A DNA stretch of 64,000 bases, from positions 1,178,001-1,242,000 of the forward strand of contig OY970206.1 of NCBI GenBank assembly GCA_963708425.1. Direction: 5' to 3'. The stretch is from JACMNW01 sp963708425 (lineage in GTDB: Bacteria > Pseudomonadota > Alphaproteobacteria > Rhodobacterales > Rhodobacteraceae). The first letter of the stretch is position 1, and every line of letters begins with the position of its first letter. The notes beneath the pieces were generated by a model that had not been told where the DNA came from, did not search any database, and saw nothing but the letters and a program-made list of their open reading frames with translations. The translations under genes were made by a program, and so were the position numbers. Positions 18,007 through 27,021 of the stretch are shown piece by piece.

Positions 18007-18169
18007 CTGAAATGGGCTGTTTCGCACAGATATTGCTCCAACCGGGCGTTGCGGATTCGGGGGTAAATTTCCAACACCAATATAGCGAGTTTTGACGCGC
18101 CGAAAAGGGGGCGGGCCGGGATTGCACCAAAGCCGTAATCAAGCAAGATTGGGATACGGAGTATTGCGC

Positions 18170-18892
18170 ATGTCAGACAACAGGTCACTGACCACAATTG
18201 GCTTTGATGCCGATGATACGCTTTGGCAAAACGAGGCGTTTTTTCGCATGACTCAAAGCCGGTTCGCCAGCCTGCTTGCCGATTTTGCAGAATCCGATCA
18301 TTTGGAAGAACAGCTGCTTGCGGCCGAAAGACGGAACCTTGGGCACTATGGATACGGCATCAAAGGCTTTGTCCTGTCGATGATCGAAACAGCGATCGAG
18401 GTGACAGACGGGCGCGTTTCTGCGCATATTATCAAAGAGTTGATGGCCGCTGGTCGGGATATGCTGCGGCATCCGATTGAACTTTTGCCACACGCTGCAG
18501 AAGCCGTTACGTCGCTTGCCAAGGACTATCGGGTGATCTTGATCACCAAGGGCGATCTGCTGGATCAAGAACAGAAACTGGCACAATCGGGTTTGGGCGA
18601 TCTGTTTCACGGGGTCGAAATCGTGTCGGACAAGACTGCATCTGTGTACGCGACCCTGTTCAAACGCCATGGGCACGGCGCGGAGCGGGGCATGATGGTG
18701 GGCAATTCACTTAAGTCAGACGTGGTGCCGATGCTGACTGCTGGGGGTGTCGGCGTTTATGTGCCGCATGGGCTGACTTGGGCGCTTGAAGCTGCCGATA
18801 CGCCATCTGGTCATGACCGGTTTTACGCCTTAGATGATTTGGGGGCCTTGCCCGATCTTGTAGTGGGACTGGCCGAGGCACACAACATGTAG
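18170..18892 (+). CDS. HAD family hydrolase
   Basis: A 240-residue haloacid-dehalogenase-type phosphatase. Motif I is GFDADDTLW (Asp14 nucleophile, Asp16 acid), motif II is LITKGD, and motif III/IV is GNSLKSDVVP with the acidic residue for Mg. The ITKGDLLDQEQK stretch is typical of a subgroup of putative haloacid-type phosphatases in Rhodobacterales. Substrate unknown. The ATG at 18170 is preceded by GGATACGGAG about 7 nt upstream; the frame opens earlier, but without such a site. Confidence 0.88.
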   Translation: MSDNRSLTTIGFDADDTLWQNEAFFRMTQSRFASLLADFAESDHLEEQLLAAERRNLGHYGYGIKGFVLSMIETAIEVTDGRVSAHIIKELMAAGRDMLRHPIELLPHAAEAVTSLAKDYRVILITKGDLLDQEQKLAQSGLGDLFHGVEIVSDKTASVYATLFKRHGHGAERGMMVGNSLKSDVVPMLTAGGVGVYVPHGLTWALEAADTPSGHDRFYALDDLGALPDLVVGLAEAHNM

Positions 18893-18948
18893 TGTATTTA
18901 CGATTGTGTCTTGAGAACAATCTGCATACATCAACTTAACTTCACTGC

Positions 18949-18974
18949 AAAACCCTTTGAATTTAAGGGCTTTT
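18949..18974 (+). terminator. possible terminator of the HAD gene
   Basis: CCCTT (18953-18957) pairs with AAGGG (18965-18969), extended by AAAA/TTTT flanks with one bulge, and ends in CTTTT. It lies 57 nt behind the HAD stop. Short and imperfect, so only a candidate. Confidence 0.4.
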
Positions 18975-19066
18975 CCAGAATCTTTAGCTGTGGTAGCTTT
19001 CGCGAACGCAGACAAGCCCCAATAAAAAAATAGGGGCGTCAGAGGCAGAGATAAGGGGCAGGCGAC

Positions 19067-20986
19067 GTGGCATCGCTTATTGGGCATTTTGTCCGTTTTT
19101 TTGGTGTGCTGACACTGCTGGTCATTCTGACCGCGTTTGGCACATCCCCATCCGGTGCAGCACCCTATGCGGCTATCGTGATGGATGCCCGCACCGGCGA
19201 AACATTGTATTCAAAGAACGCAAATACGCGGCTACACCCTGCGTCGCTGACCAAAATGATGACGCTCTATATAGCGTTCGAAGAAATCAGGCGCGGCAGT
19301 CTTTCACTTGATACCATGATTACAGTGTCCAAGAACGCCGCCGCCCAGCCGCCGTCCAAGTTAGGGCTGCGAGCTGGTCAAAAGATCGCGCTGCGGTATC
19401 TGATCCGTGCCGCTGCCGTGAAATCGGCCAATGATGCCGCCACCGCGATTGGCGATGCGATTGGCGGATCAGCGTCCGGATTTGCGAAACGCATGAACCG
19501 GACGGCGAAGGCAATTGGCATGACGGATTCAACCTTTCGCAATGCCAACGGATTGACCGCGTCTGGCCACCTTTCAACGGCGCGCGACATGAACGTTTTG
19601 GGGCGGCGGCTGTTCTATGATTTCCCCGAGTTCTACAACATCTTCTCGCGGCGGTCGACCGATGCAGGCATGGCGCAGGTGGCAAACACGAACCGCCGGT
19701 TTCTGGATGCCTACAAGGGTGCGGACGGCATCAAGACTGGCTATACCGTTGCGGCAGGGTTCAATCTGACGGCGTCGGCAGAACGCGGCAATACCCGGAT
19801 TATCGCAACCGTTTTTGGCGGCCAATCGACCGCGCATCGCAACGCCAAGATGGCAGAGTTGCTGGACCTGGGTTTTGGCAAAGCGCCCGCGAATGCCAAA
19901 GTCACCAAACCACCTGCGGCAGATTATCAAGGCGGGGACGAGCTGATTGCGTCAGCGGAGCCGTCATTTGAAGATACGCCGGGTGGGTCTGCCAAGACAA
20001 TTCGCCTGATCATGGCGGTTTCAAAATCGCCACGTCCTAGGACGCGTCCCGGCGAAGAGCGGGGCGAAACGGTTGTAGCTGAAGCGGCAGCTGTTGCCGA
20101 TGAGGTGGCGATTGCGATGCAAGAGGGCATTGCAGGTGCGCTTGCCGAAGCCACCACGCCGCCGCCACCAGACACGCTGGAGGCCCAGATTATTGCCATC
20201 GCCGAAGCGCCGGCAGCACCTGCGGCACCGGAAACCGAAGCTGCAAGCGCTGCCGTCGATTTGGCTGCGGTCGCAGCTGCTGCTGAAGGGGCGCCGCTGA
20301 AGCCCGACACGCTTGATGAGCAGGCGCAGCAGGTTGCGGCGGCAAAACCGGTGGTGCCTGACGCAGCAAGCGACACTGCGCAAACCGAGCTTGCAGTGTT
20401 ACCTGCCGCAGAGGTCGATGCCGCAATTGTTGTGCCACAGTCAGCGCAGAATGCGCCGCCGGCAAGACCAGTTCGATTGGCGGCGGCACCTGAAGTGCCC
20501 GATGCTGTTGCTGAAGCGGTTGAAGTTGCGGTTGCCGAGGTGGCTGACCCCCACATTCCAAGCGCTATCGAAGATACCGCAGCGGCAGCGGCAATTGCAC
20601 CTGACGCTGCTGCGGAACCAGCACCCTTGCAGCTTGCTGCAGCGGTAATGCGTCCCGCAAAACGCAATGCCCCGATATTCGACGAGGTTGCAGCCGCGCC
20701 CCAAGCGGCAGAGCTTGAGCCAGAGATAGTTACTCGTGTGTCCACATCTGGTGGGCGTTATTGGGGTGTGAATGTTGGGCGGTTCGGTTCCAGCTATGAG
20801 GCGGAACGCGCACTGTTGAAAACGCAACTGGCGGAATCTGCGACGCTGAATGACGGGCTTCGCAAGGTTATCAAGAAAAGCGGCGGCTTTGATGCGAACT
20901 TTATGGGTTTAAGTCAGGAACAGGCCGATTTGGCCTGCCGTCGCCTGCAAGCCCGCGCAGTGCAGTGTTTCACCATCGGGCCGTGA
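19067..20986 (+). CDS. D-alanyl-D-alanine carboxypeptidase with C-terminal SPOR domain
   Basis: A penicillin-binding protein of 639 residues that trims the terminal D-Ala of peptidoglycan. After an N-terminal membrane segment (about 8-30) the serine-peptidase S11 domain has HPASLTKMM (Ser60, Lys63), SAN at 120-122 and KTG at 223-225. Residues about 310-550 are a low-complexity Ala/Pro/Glu/Val linker, and the end (YWGVNVGRFGSSYEAERALL to the C-terminus) is a SPOR domain that binds denuded glycan at division sites. The start is a GTG at 19067 behind AGGGGCAGG. The linker is far longer than in enteric DacA or DacC. Confidence 0.92.
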   Translation: MASLIGHFVRFFGVLTLLVILTAFGTSPSGAAPYAAIVMDARTGETLYSKNANTRLHPASLTKMMTLYIAFEEIRRGSLSLDTMITVSKNAAAQPPSKLGLRAGQKIALRYLIRAAAVKSANDAATAIGDAIGGSASGFAKRMNRTAKAIGMTDSTFRNANGLTASGHLSTARDMNVLGRRLFYDFPEFYNIFSRRSTDAGMAQVANTNRRFLDAYKGADGIKTGYTVAAGFNLTASAERGNTRIIATVFGGQSTAHRNAKMAELLDLGFGKAPANAKVTKPPAADYQGGDELIASAEPSFEDTPGGSAKTIRLIMAVSKSPRPRTRPGEERGETVVAEAAAVADEVAIAMQEGIAGALAEATTPPPPDTLEAQIIAIAEAPAAPAAPETEAASAAVDLAAVAAAAEGAPLKPDTLDEQAQQVAAAKPVVPDAASDTAQTELAVLPAAEVDAAIVVPQSAQNAPPARPVRLAAAPEVPDAVAEAVEVAVAEVADPHIPSAIEDTAAAAAIAPDAAAEPAPLQLAAAVMRPAKRNAPIFDEVAAAPQAAELEPEIVTRVSTSGGRYWGVNVGRFGSSYEAERALLKTQLAESATLNDGLRKVIKKSGGFDANFMGLSQEQADLACRRLQARAVQCFTIGP

Positions 20987-21089
20987 TCCGCGCATAGCGG
21001 TATTGGCCGGGCGCGTCGCGTATCGAGGCGCGCGGCACGTGGGTCTTTTGTGGCAGAATAACCTATGGTCGACCTGAAAAGGCGCAATA

Positions 21090-21935
21090 ATGGCCTATAA
21101 ATCCATTCTGACAGTAGCAACCAATGCGGACAATGTGCCGCCGACAATGCTTGCCGCTGCGGCTGTCAGCTTGCACCACGACGCACATCTTGATGTGCTG
21201 GCACTTGGGGTTGATGCGGCGCAGGTGGGCAATTTCAACGTCGGCACCAGTGCCGGTATGCTGCAACTGGCGCTTGAACATGTTGAGTTAACTGCGCGGG
21301 CGGTTGAGGCGGCGGTGCGCAAGGCCGTTACTTCCGAACCCCCGACGTTGCGCTGGCGGCTCGAGGCGGCGATTACGCAACTGGGCGCATTGACCGAACT
21401 GGTAGCTCACAACGCGCGATTTGCCGATCTGGTGATCTTGCCAAAGCTCTACGGCCCGCACGTTGGCACCGAAGCCGAAGCAGTGATTGAAGCGGCGTTG
21501 TTTGAAGGGCAGGCCCCGGTGCTTGTCTTACCAGACAAGGGAATGGGCACGTTGCCAATTGACCGGGTTGTCATTGCGTGGAACCAAAGTCGCGAGGCGA
21601 TAGCGGCGACGCGCCACGCACTGCCGTTTTTGCAAGCAGCAAAATCGGTGACGATTGCGGTGATTGATCCGCCAGTGAGCGTGGCGGAACGCGCCGAACC
21701 TGGCAACACTTTGTGCCAAATGCTGGTGCGGCACGGAGTGAGGGCCGAAGTTTTGGTTCTGGCGCGCACGCTGCCCAGGATTGCCGATGTGCTAAGCCGC
21801 GTTCTAATGGACCAGAACGCTGGGCTTTTGGTTATGGGTGCTTACGGGCATTCGCGGTTTCGCGAGGCTGTTATGGGTGGCGCGACCCGATCCATGCTGG
21901 AGCAGATGACGGTGCCGGTGCTCATGGCGCATTAG
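21090..21935 (+). CDS. universal stress protein (UspA family)
   Basis: A 281-residue protein built of two Usp-like halves; the second ends with GAYGHSRFREAVMGGATRSM, matching the G-2x-G-9x-G-S/T nucleotide motif. The first half (MAYKSILTVATNADN) lacks that motif. Such tandem Usp proteins bind ATP or act as stress chaperones; the precise role is unknown. No obvious operon partner: the upstream carboxypeptidase ends 103 nt before, and the downstream glycosyltransferase is convergent and overlaps the stop by 4 nt (21932-21935). Confidence 0.88.
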   Translation: MAYKSILTVATNADNVPPTMLAAAAVSLHHDAHLDVLALGVDAAQVGNFNVGTSAGMLQLALEHVELTARAVEAAVRKAVTSEPPTLRWRLEAAITQLGALTELVAHNARFADLVILPKLYGPHVGTEAEAVIEAALFEGQAPVLVLPDKGMGTLPIDRVVIAWNQSREAIAATRHALPFLQAAKSVTIAVIDPPVSVAERAEPGNTLCQMLVRHGVRAEVLVLARTLPRIADVLSRVLMDQNAGLLVMGAYGHSRFREAVMGGATRSMLEQMTVPVLMAH

Positions 21936-23161
21936 ATGTCGGGCGTGTGCGATTCCACGAATTCCAGAAGGCGCGGCAACGAGGTGGCCCGCAGATCGAA
22001 GCGATCAATTATGGTTTGGCGGGCGGCGCGGCGAATGTCAGAATAGGCTGATGGATTGCCAAGTGCACCTATCAGCGCCTTTTCCCATACCGGCACATCA
22101 AAGAAATCAACCAGCAGGCCGTTGATGCCATGGCTGATAACCTCTTGCACCGGGGCAGTTCGTGATCCGATGACAAGCGCGCCGGCTGACATCGCCTCCA
22201 GCATCGACCATGACAGCACGAAGGGGTATGTCAGGTAGGCATGGGCACGGCTAACCTGCATCAGTGCTGTGAAATGGACATAGGGCACCCGGCCTAGAAA
22301 ATGTACGCGGGACCGATCAATTTTGTCGCGCACTTCATCAAGGATCACGTCCTTCCAGCCCTTGGCTCCTTTCGGCGTGGCTCCATAGCTGACCTCATCG
22401 CCGCCCACAATCACCACCTCGGCGTCGGGTCGCGCGGCCAGAACTTGCGGCAGGGCGCGCATGAAGATGTGATAGCCGCGATAGGGTTCCAGATTGCGAT
22501 TCACGAAGGTAAGAACCTCGTCGCCTGCTTGCAGGCTTTTGCCGTTGGGCAGCGTGAACGCAGCCTGCGCGTTTGGCTGCATCACAGCGGTATCAATGCC
22601 GTCATGAATAACATTGATCAGGCCGCGCAGCGGTGCGGGGTACGAACTGGCTTGCCACTCGGTCGGCGACAGACCGGCGTCGGCATGCAGCAGGGCTTGG
22701 CCCAGATATGCCGCGCGGCCTTGGGCAATCATCACCTGATCAAAGTTGGGTGGGTTAAACTCAGCATCAAAGCCCACATCGGCACCCTGCCCGCGATAGT
22801 AGAACTCGGCATAGACGATCAACTTCGCCGTTGGCCAAACCTCTTTCAAAAACAGCGTCTCGCCCCAACCGGAATGACCGATGATCACATCCGGGACATA
22901 GCCCTTGGTATCCCGCAATTGGCAGGCGGCGCGGGCAACCGTAACGCCGCGATCCGACATCAGGGTATAGTTGCGGCCCAGACGCGTGGCTGCCGGATCA
23001 ACCGTCACGGCGTCGTGGCGGTATCGGACGACGGGAATGGCCGACGGGCGCTTGTTCTGGCTATCGGTCAGGGCCATGCAATCATGTCCGCGGCGTTGCA
23101 ATTCGGGGGCAAGATGCAGAAACTGCCCGGGAAAGTTCTGATGCACAAACAGAATTTTCAC
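21932..23161 (-). CDS. glycosyltransferase, GT4-like
   Basis: A 409-residue GT-B fold enzyme. The N-terminal acceptor domain starts MKILFVHQNFPGQFLHLAPE; the donor domain carries FVNRNLEPYRGYHIFMRALP, VIVGGDEVSYG and the E-x7-E region VLSWSMLEAMSAGALVIGS, followed by HGINGLLVDFFD. This fits GT4 enzymes that act on capsular or exopolysaccharide. It begins 6 nt after the yejF stop, so it is read with the peptide-importer operon, which is an unusual partner. The donor and acceptor cannot be told from sequence. Confidence 0.88.
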   Translation of the reverse strand: MKILFVHQNFPGQFLHLAPELQRRGHDCMALTDSQNKRPSAIPVVRYRHDAVTVDPAATRLGRNYTLMSDRGVTVARAACQLRDTKGYVPDVIIGHSGWGETLFLKEVWPTAKLIVYAEFYYRGQGADVGFDAEFNPPNFDQVMIAQGRAAYLGQALLHADAGLSPTEWQASSYPAPLRGLINVIHDGIDTAVMQPNAQAAFTLPNGKSLQAGDEVLTFVNRNLEPYRGYHIFMRALPQVLAARPDAEVVIVGGDEVSYGATPKGAKGWKDVILDEVRDKIDRSRVHFLGRVPYVHFTALMQVSRAHAYLTYPFVLSWSMLEAMSAGALVIGSRTAPVQEVISHGINGLLVDFFDVPVWEKALIGALGNPSAYSDIRRAARQTIIDRFDLRATSLPRLLEFVESHTPDI

Positions 23162-23167
23162 CGCGCC

Positions 23168-24754
23168 TTAACCCCCAAATGCGGCTGCCATCAGCGCGCG
23201 GGTATAGTCGGTTTGCGGGGCATCAAACAGGCTGGCGGTATCGCTGGCCTCGACGATATCGCCATCTTTCATCACGATAACCTTGTGCGACATGGCGCGG
23301 ACGACGCGCAGATCATGGCTGATGAAAATATACGCCAGCCCCCATTTGCGCTGCAATGCCCGCAGCAGATCGACGATCTGCACCTGCACCGTCATATCCA
23401 GCGCGCTGGTCGGTTCATCAAGCACTAGCAGCTGCGGGCGCAGGATCATCGCGCGGGCAATCGCCACGCGCTGGCGCTGACCACCGGAAAACTCATGCGG
23501 ATAGCGGCCCATACTGGCCGGATCAAGACCGACCTCGACCATGATCTCCGCCACCATCTGGTGCCGATCACGGCCCGGCTCGACGCCGTGCACGCCAAGC
23601 CCTTCGGCAATAATCTCTTCCACCGTCATACGGGGTGACAAGCTGCCATAGGGGTCTTGGAACACCACCTGCATATCGCGACGCAGGCTGCGCATCTGTG
23701 CTGTTCGCCAACCCTGAATATCTTGCCCCAGAACCACGATTCTGCCGGTTGATGGAATCAGGCGCAAAATCGCGTTGGCCAGCGTCGTTTTGCCGGAACC
23801 ACTTTCGCCAACGATGCCAAGAGTTTCACCCTTGCGCACAGTCAGACTGGCATCATTGACCGCCTTCACATGACCGACGGTTTTACGCATTAGTCCGCGA
23901 TTGATGGGAAACCAGACGCGCAGGCTGTCGGTGGAAACCACGGTTTCTGAGTTGTCCGGCACAGGGTCGGGCTGGCCCTTCGGTTCTGCCGCCAGCAGCT
24001 TTTGGGTATAGGGATGCTGCGGGTTTGCGAATACCTGCGCCGCTGGCCCCTGTTCCACAATCTCGCCCCCCTGCATCACGCAAACGCGGTCGGCGATGCG
24101 GCGCACGACACCCAGATCATGGGTGATGAACAGCAGGCTAAGGCCTTCGCGTGTCTTCAGATCGGCCAGCAGTTGCAATATCTGCGCCTGAATCGTGACA
24201 TCCAGCGCGGTTGTCGGTTCATCCGCGATCAGCAATTCCGGCCCATTCGCCAGCGCCATGGCGATCATCACGCGCTGGCGTTGACCGCCGGATAATTGGT
24301 GCGGATAGGCTTGCAACCGGCTTTCAGCCTCACGTATGCCGACCTTTTGCAGCAGGTCCAGAATTCGAGCGCGGGCGGGGGCGCCGCTTAGACCCTGATG
24401 CAGGGAAAGGCTTTCGGCCAGCTGCCGCTCGATCGTGTGCAACGGGTTAAGCGACGTCATCGGTTCTTGGAAGATGAAACTGATATCATTGCCTCGCACC
24501 CGGCGTAACGAAGGCTCATCGGCACCGACCATTTCGGTGCCGGTGTAGCGGATTGATCCGGTGACTTCGGCACTGTCCGGCAGCAGCGACACAGTCGACA
24601 GCGCCGTTACCGATTTGCCCGACCCGCTTTCGCCAACCAGCGCCACAGTTTCACCTTTGGCCACGGTAAAGCTGACGTCACGGACGGCGTGAATAAGCCT
24701 GCCGTCCTGGCGGAATGTGACGTTCAGGTTTTTCACATCCAGCACGACGTTCAT
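23168..24754 (-). CDS. yejF: peptide ABC transporter, fused double ATPase (YejF)
   Basis: A 528-residue tandem ATPase that drives import by the YejBE channel. The N-terminal unit has [11 protein letters not shown] and [15 protein letters not shown] with LLIADEPT; the C-terminal unit has [11 protein letters not shown] and [15 protein letters not shown] with LLVLDEPT. Between them lies the oligopeptide-type linker with [11 protein letters not shown], and HPY-like residues that mark peptide/nickel importers. YejABEF imports peptides such as microcin C in E. coli. It overlaps yejE by 4 nt (24751-24754). Confidence 0.95.
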   Translation of the reverse strand: MNVVLDVKNLNVTFRQDGRLIHAVRDVSFTVAKGETVALVGESGSGKSVTALSTVSLLPDSAEVTGSIRYTGTEMVGADEPSLRRVRGNDISFIFQEPMTSLNPLHTIERQLAESLSLHQGLSGAPARARILDLLQKVGIREAESRLQAYPHQLSGGQRQRVMIAMALANGPELLIADEPTTALDVTIQAQILQLLADLKTREGLSLLFITHDLGVVRRIADRVCVMQGGEIVEQGPAAQVFANPQHPYTQKLLAAEPKGQPDPVPDNSETVVSTDSLRVWFPINRGLMRKTVGHVKAVNDASLTVRKGETLGIVGESGSGKTTLANAILRLIPSTGRIVVLGQDIQGWRTAQMRSLRRDMQVVFQDPYGSLSPRMTVEEIIAEGLGVHGVEPGRDRHQMVAEIMVEVGLDPASMGRYPHEFSGGQRQRVAIARAMILRPQLLVLDEPTSALDMTVQVQIVDLLRALQRKWGLAYIFISHDLRVVRAMSHKVIVMKDGDIVEASDTASLFDAPQTDYTRALMAAAFGG

Positions 24755-25866
24755 CGGAATGTCTTTCTGGGGTCAAACGCGTCGCGCACACCCTCGAAGA
24801 TGAAGACCAGCAACGAAAGCATGATGGCGAACGTGAAAAATGACGTGAACGCCAGCGACGGCATTTGCAGATTCTGTTGCGCCTGCCGCGCCAGTTGGCC
24901 AAGCGACGGCAGTGATGCAGGCAAACCGAAACCTAAGTAGTCCAGCGCCGCCAGTGACCCGATGGTGCCTGAAATGACGAATGGCAGCAGTGTCAGCGTA
25001 GCAACCATGGCATTCGGCAGAACATGTCGAAAGATGATAACGCGGTCTGGCACACCTAGTGCTTTGGCGGCCCGCACATACTCAAAATTTCGCGCACGCA
25101 GAAATTCTGCCCGCACGATGCCAACAAGCCTTGTCCAGCCGAACAACACCATGATCGCCAGCAACAGCCAGAAGCCACGCTGCCAAACCGAGAACACGAT
25201 AATGATGAAGTATAGTTCTGGCACCGAGCCCCAGATTTCAAGCAAGCGTTGAAAGACCAGATCAACCAACCCACCGAAATAGCCCTGCACCGCCCCCGCA
25301 GCGATGCCGATGATCGAGGTCAGCAAAGTTACAATCAGCCCAACCGTCACCGAAAGACGGAAGCCGTATATCACCCGCGCCAAAACATCGCGCGATGTAT
25401 CATCAGTGCCTAGCCAGTGGTTTGCATCAGGCGCAGACGGCGCTGCCTGCCCGCCTAGATCGTTGATTGTGTTATAGCTGTAGGGTATCAGCGGCCATAG
25501 GATCGAGCCTTCGGAAAACCCTTCGGTGGCCGCATCAAACTTGCCCAGTTCCACGGCCTGAACCATGGTTTCAGGCTCGTCAAAGCAATCCAGCAACCCA
25601 CCCGTCAAGATAAGGCACTGCACCTCGGGCGATTTGTAATTTGCTTCGGTGCGGAAATCGCCGCCAAAGTCTGCTTCGGAATAAAACTTCAGAAACGGCA
25701 TTCGCCATTCGCCGCGATAGGTCACCAGCAAGGGACGATCATTAGCCAAGACTTCGGCGAAGAGCGATAGGCCGAACAGAATGGAAAAGATGATTAAAGA
25801 CCAATAGGCCCGCCGATTTGATCTGAAGTTGCGCCAACGCCGCTGGTTCAGGGTAGAAAGTCGCAT
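24751..25866 (-). CDS. yejE: peptide ABC transporter permease (YejE)
   Basis: A 371-residue inner-membrane permease. The N-terminus (MRLSTLNQRRWRNFRSNRRA) is followed by helix 1 and a long periplasmic loop that carries WPLIPYSYNTINDLGG and HWLGTDDTSRDVLARVIYG, the signature of DppC/YejE permeases. The EAA cytoplasmic loop reads EYVRAAKALGVPDRVIIFRH. Same length as E. coli YejE within a few tens of residues. It directly abuts the upstream yejB (start at 25866, yejB stop ends at 25867). Confidence 0.95.
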   Translation of the reverse strand: MRLSTLNQRRWRNFRSNRRAYWSLIIFSILFGLSLFAEVLANDRPLLVTYRGEWRMPFLKFYSEADFGGDFRTEANYKSPEVQCLILTGGLLDCFDEPETMVQAVELGKFDAATEGFSEGSILWPLIPYSYNTINDLGGQAAPSAPDANHWLGTDDTSRDVLARVIYGFRLSVTVGLIVTLLTSIIGIAAGAVQGYFGGLVDLVFQRLLEIWGSVPELYFIIIVFSVWQRGFWLLLAIMVLFGWTRLVGIVRAEFLRARNFEYVRAAKALGVPDRVIIFRHVLPNAMVATLTLLPFVISGTIGSLAALDYLGFGLPASLPSLGQLARQAQQNLQMPSLAFTSFFTFAIMLSLLVFIFEGVRDAFDPRKTFR

Positions 25867-27018
25867 CTAGCCCCGCCGTTCAAAATCAATGCGGGGGTCA
25901 ACCCAGACATACATCAGATCCGAAAGTATCCCCACCACCAGACCCATCAGGCCAAAGGCAAACAGCGTGCCGAAAATGACCGGATAATCGCGCTCAAGCG
26001 CGGACTTATAGCCGAGCTGGCCAAGGCCATCCAGGCTGAAGATTGTTTCGATGATCAGGCTGCCGCCAAAGAACACGCCGATAAAAAGGCTTGGGAAACC
26101 CGCGATTACGATCAGCATCGCGTTGCGGAACACATGGCCATAAAGCACGCTGCGTTCGGACAGCCCCTTGGCCCGCGCCGTCATCACATACTGCTTTTTG
26201 ATCTCATCCAGAAAGCTGTTCTTGGTTAGCAATGTCAGGGTCGCAAACGATGCAATCGTTGATGCCGTCACGGGTAGAGCGATGTGCCAGAGATAATCAC
26301 CCACTTTACCCAACAAAGGTAGGTCCGCGAAGTTGGATGATGTCAGCCCCCGCAGCGGGAATATCTGCCAATACGACCCACCTGCGAACAAGACCAACAA
26401 CATGACCGCCACCAAAAGGCCCGGCAAAGCATAGGCTGCGATGATGATAGCTGATGTCCAGCTATCAAACGTCGATCCATCGTGCACCGCCTTGCGAATG
26501 CCGAGCGGGATGGAAATCAGATAGGCAATCAACGTGGACCACAGACCCAGCGTGATCGACACTGGCATCTTTTCCGCCACCAATTCCAGCACGCCAGCCG
26601 AACGGAAGTAGCTTTCGCCAAAATCAAAGCGGATGAATTTCCCCATCATGATGAAGAACCGTTCCAGCGCCGGGATCATCTCTTTTTCGCAATCCTTGGC
26701 CTGCTGGGTCAGTGTGCCAACATAACCTTCGGGGCAAACGAAGCGGGCAAAGCCAAATTCCACCTCTAGCTTGGCGCGAAATTCGGGCGGCAACCCCCGC
26801 GCGCCGACGTAACCGCCGCCAGCGTCCTGCTTGCCACCAGTATCATCACCCTGGGTGCCAGAAACCGCGCCAATTACGTCACCGTCGCCTTCAAGCCGCG
26901 CTTCGATCTGGTCAAACGGCCCGCCCGGCACAAATTGAGTTAGCGCGAAGTTTATCACCATGATCCCGAACAGAGTTGGGATCACCAGCAGCAAGCGGCG
27001 AAGGATGTACGCTATCAT
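25867..27018 (-). CDS. yejB: peptide ABC transporter permease (YejB)
   Basis: A 383-residue permease starting MIAYILRRLLLVIPTLFGIM, the usual first helix of DppB-type permeases. A hydrophilic insertion at about 38-90 is rich in Gly and Asp (DDTGGKQDAGGG) and carries a Cys pair (FVCPEGYVG, KDCEKE); such an insertion is usual in YejB. The EAA loop is QYVMTARAKGLSERSVLYGH. It forms the heterodimeric channel with YejE. It begins 3 nt behind the yejA stop. Confidence 0.95.
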   Translation of the reverse strand: MIAYILRRLLLVIPTLFGIMVINFALTQFVPGGPFDQIEARLEGDGDVIGAVSGTQGDDTGGKQDAGGGYVGARGLPPEFRAKLEVEFGFARFVCPEGYVGTLTQQAKDCEKEMIPALERFFIMMGKFIRFDFGESYFRSAGVLELVAEKMPVSITLGLWSTLIAYLISIPLGIRKAVHDGSTFDSWTSAIIIAAYALPGLLVAVMLLVLFAGGSYWQIFPLRGLTSSNFADLPLLGKVGDYLWHIALPVTASTIASFATLTLLTKNSFLDEIKKQYVMTARAKGLSERSVLYGHVFRNAMLIVIAGFPSLFIGVFFGGSLIIETIFSLDGLGQLGYKSALERDYPVIFGTLFAFGLMGLVVGILSDLMYVWVDPRIDFERRG

Positions 27019-27021
27019 CGG

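Noticed and set aside
16723..18066. 447-codon open frame on the plus strand
   Set aside because: Runs antisense through the RsmC-like and clpS genes; both have clear motifs, while this frame has none.
22301..23428. 375-codon open frame on the plus strand
   Set aside because: Antisense to the glycosyltransferase and the end of yejF; shadow frame.
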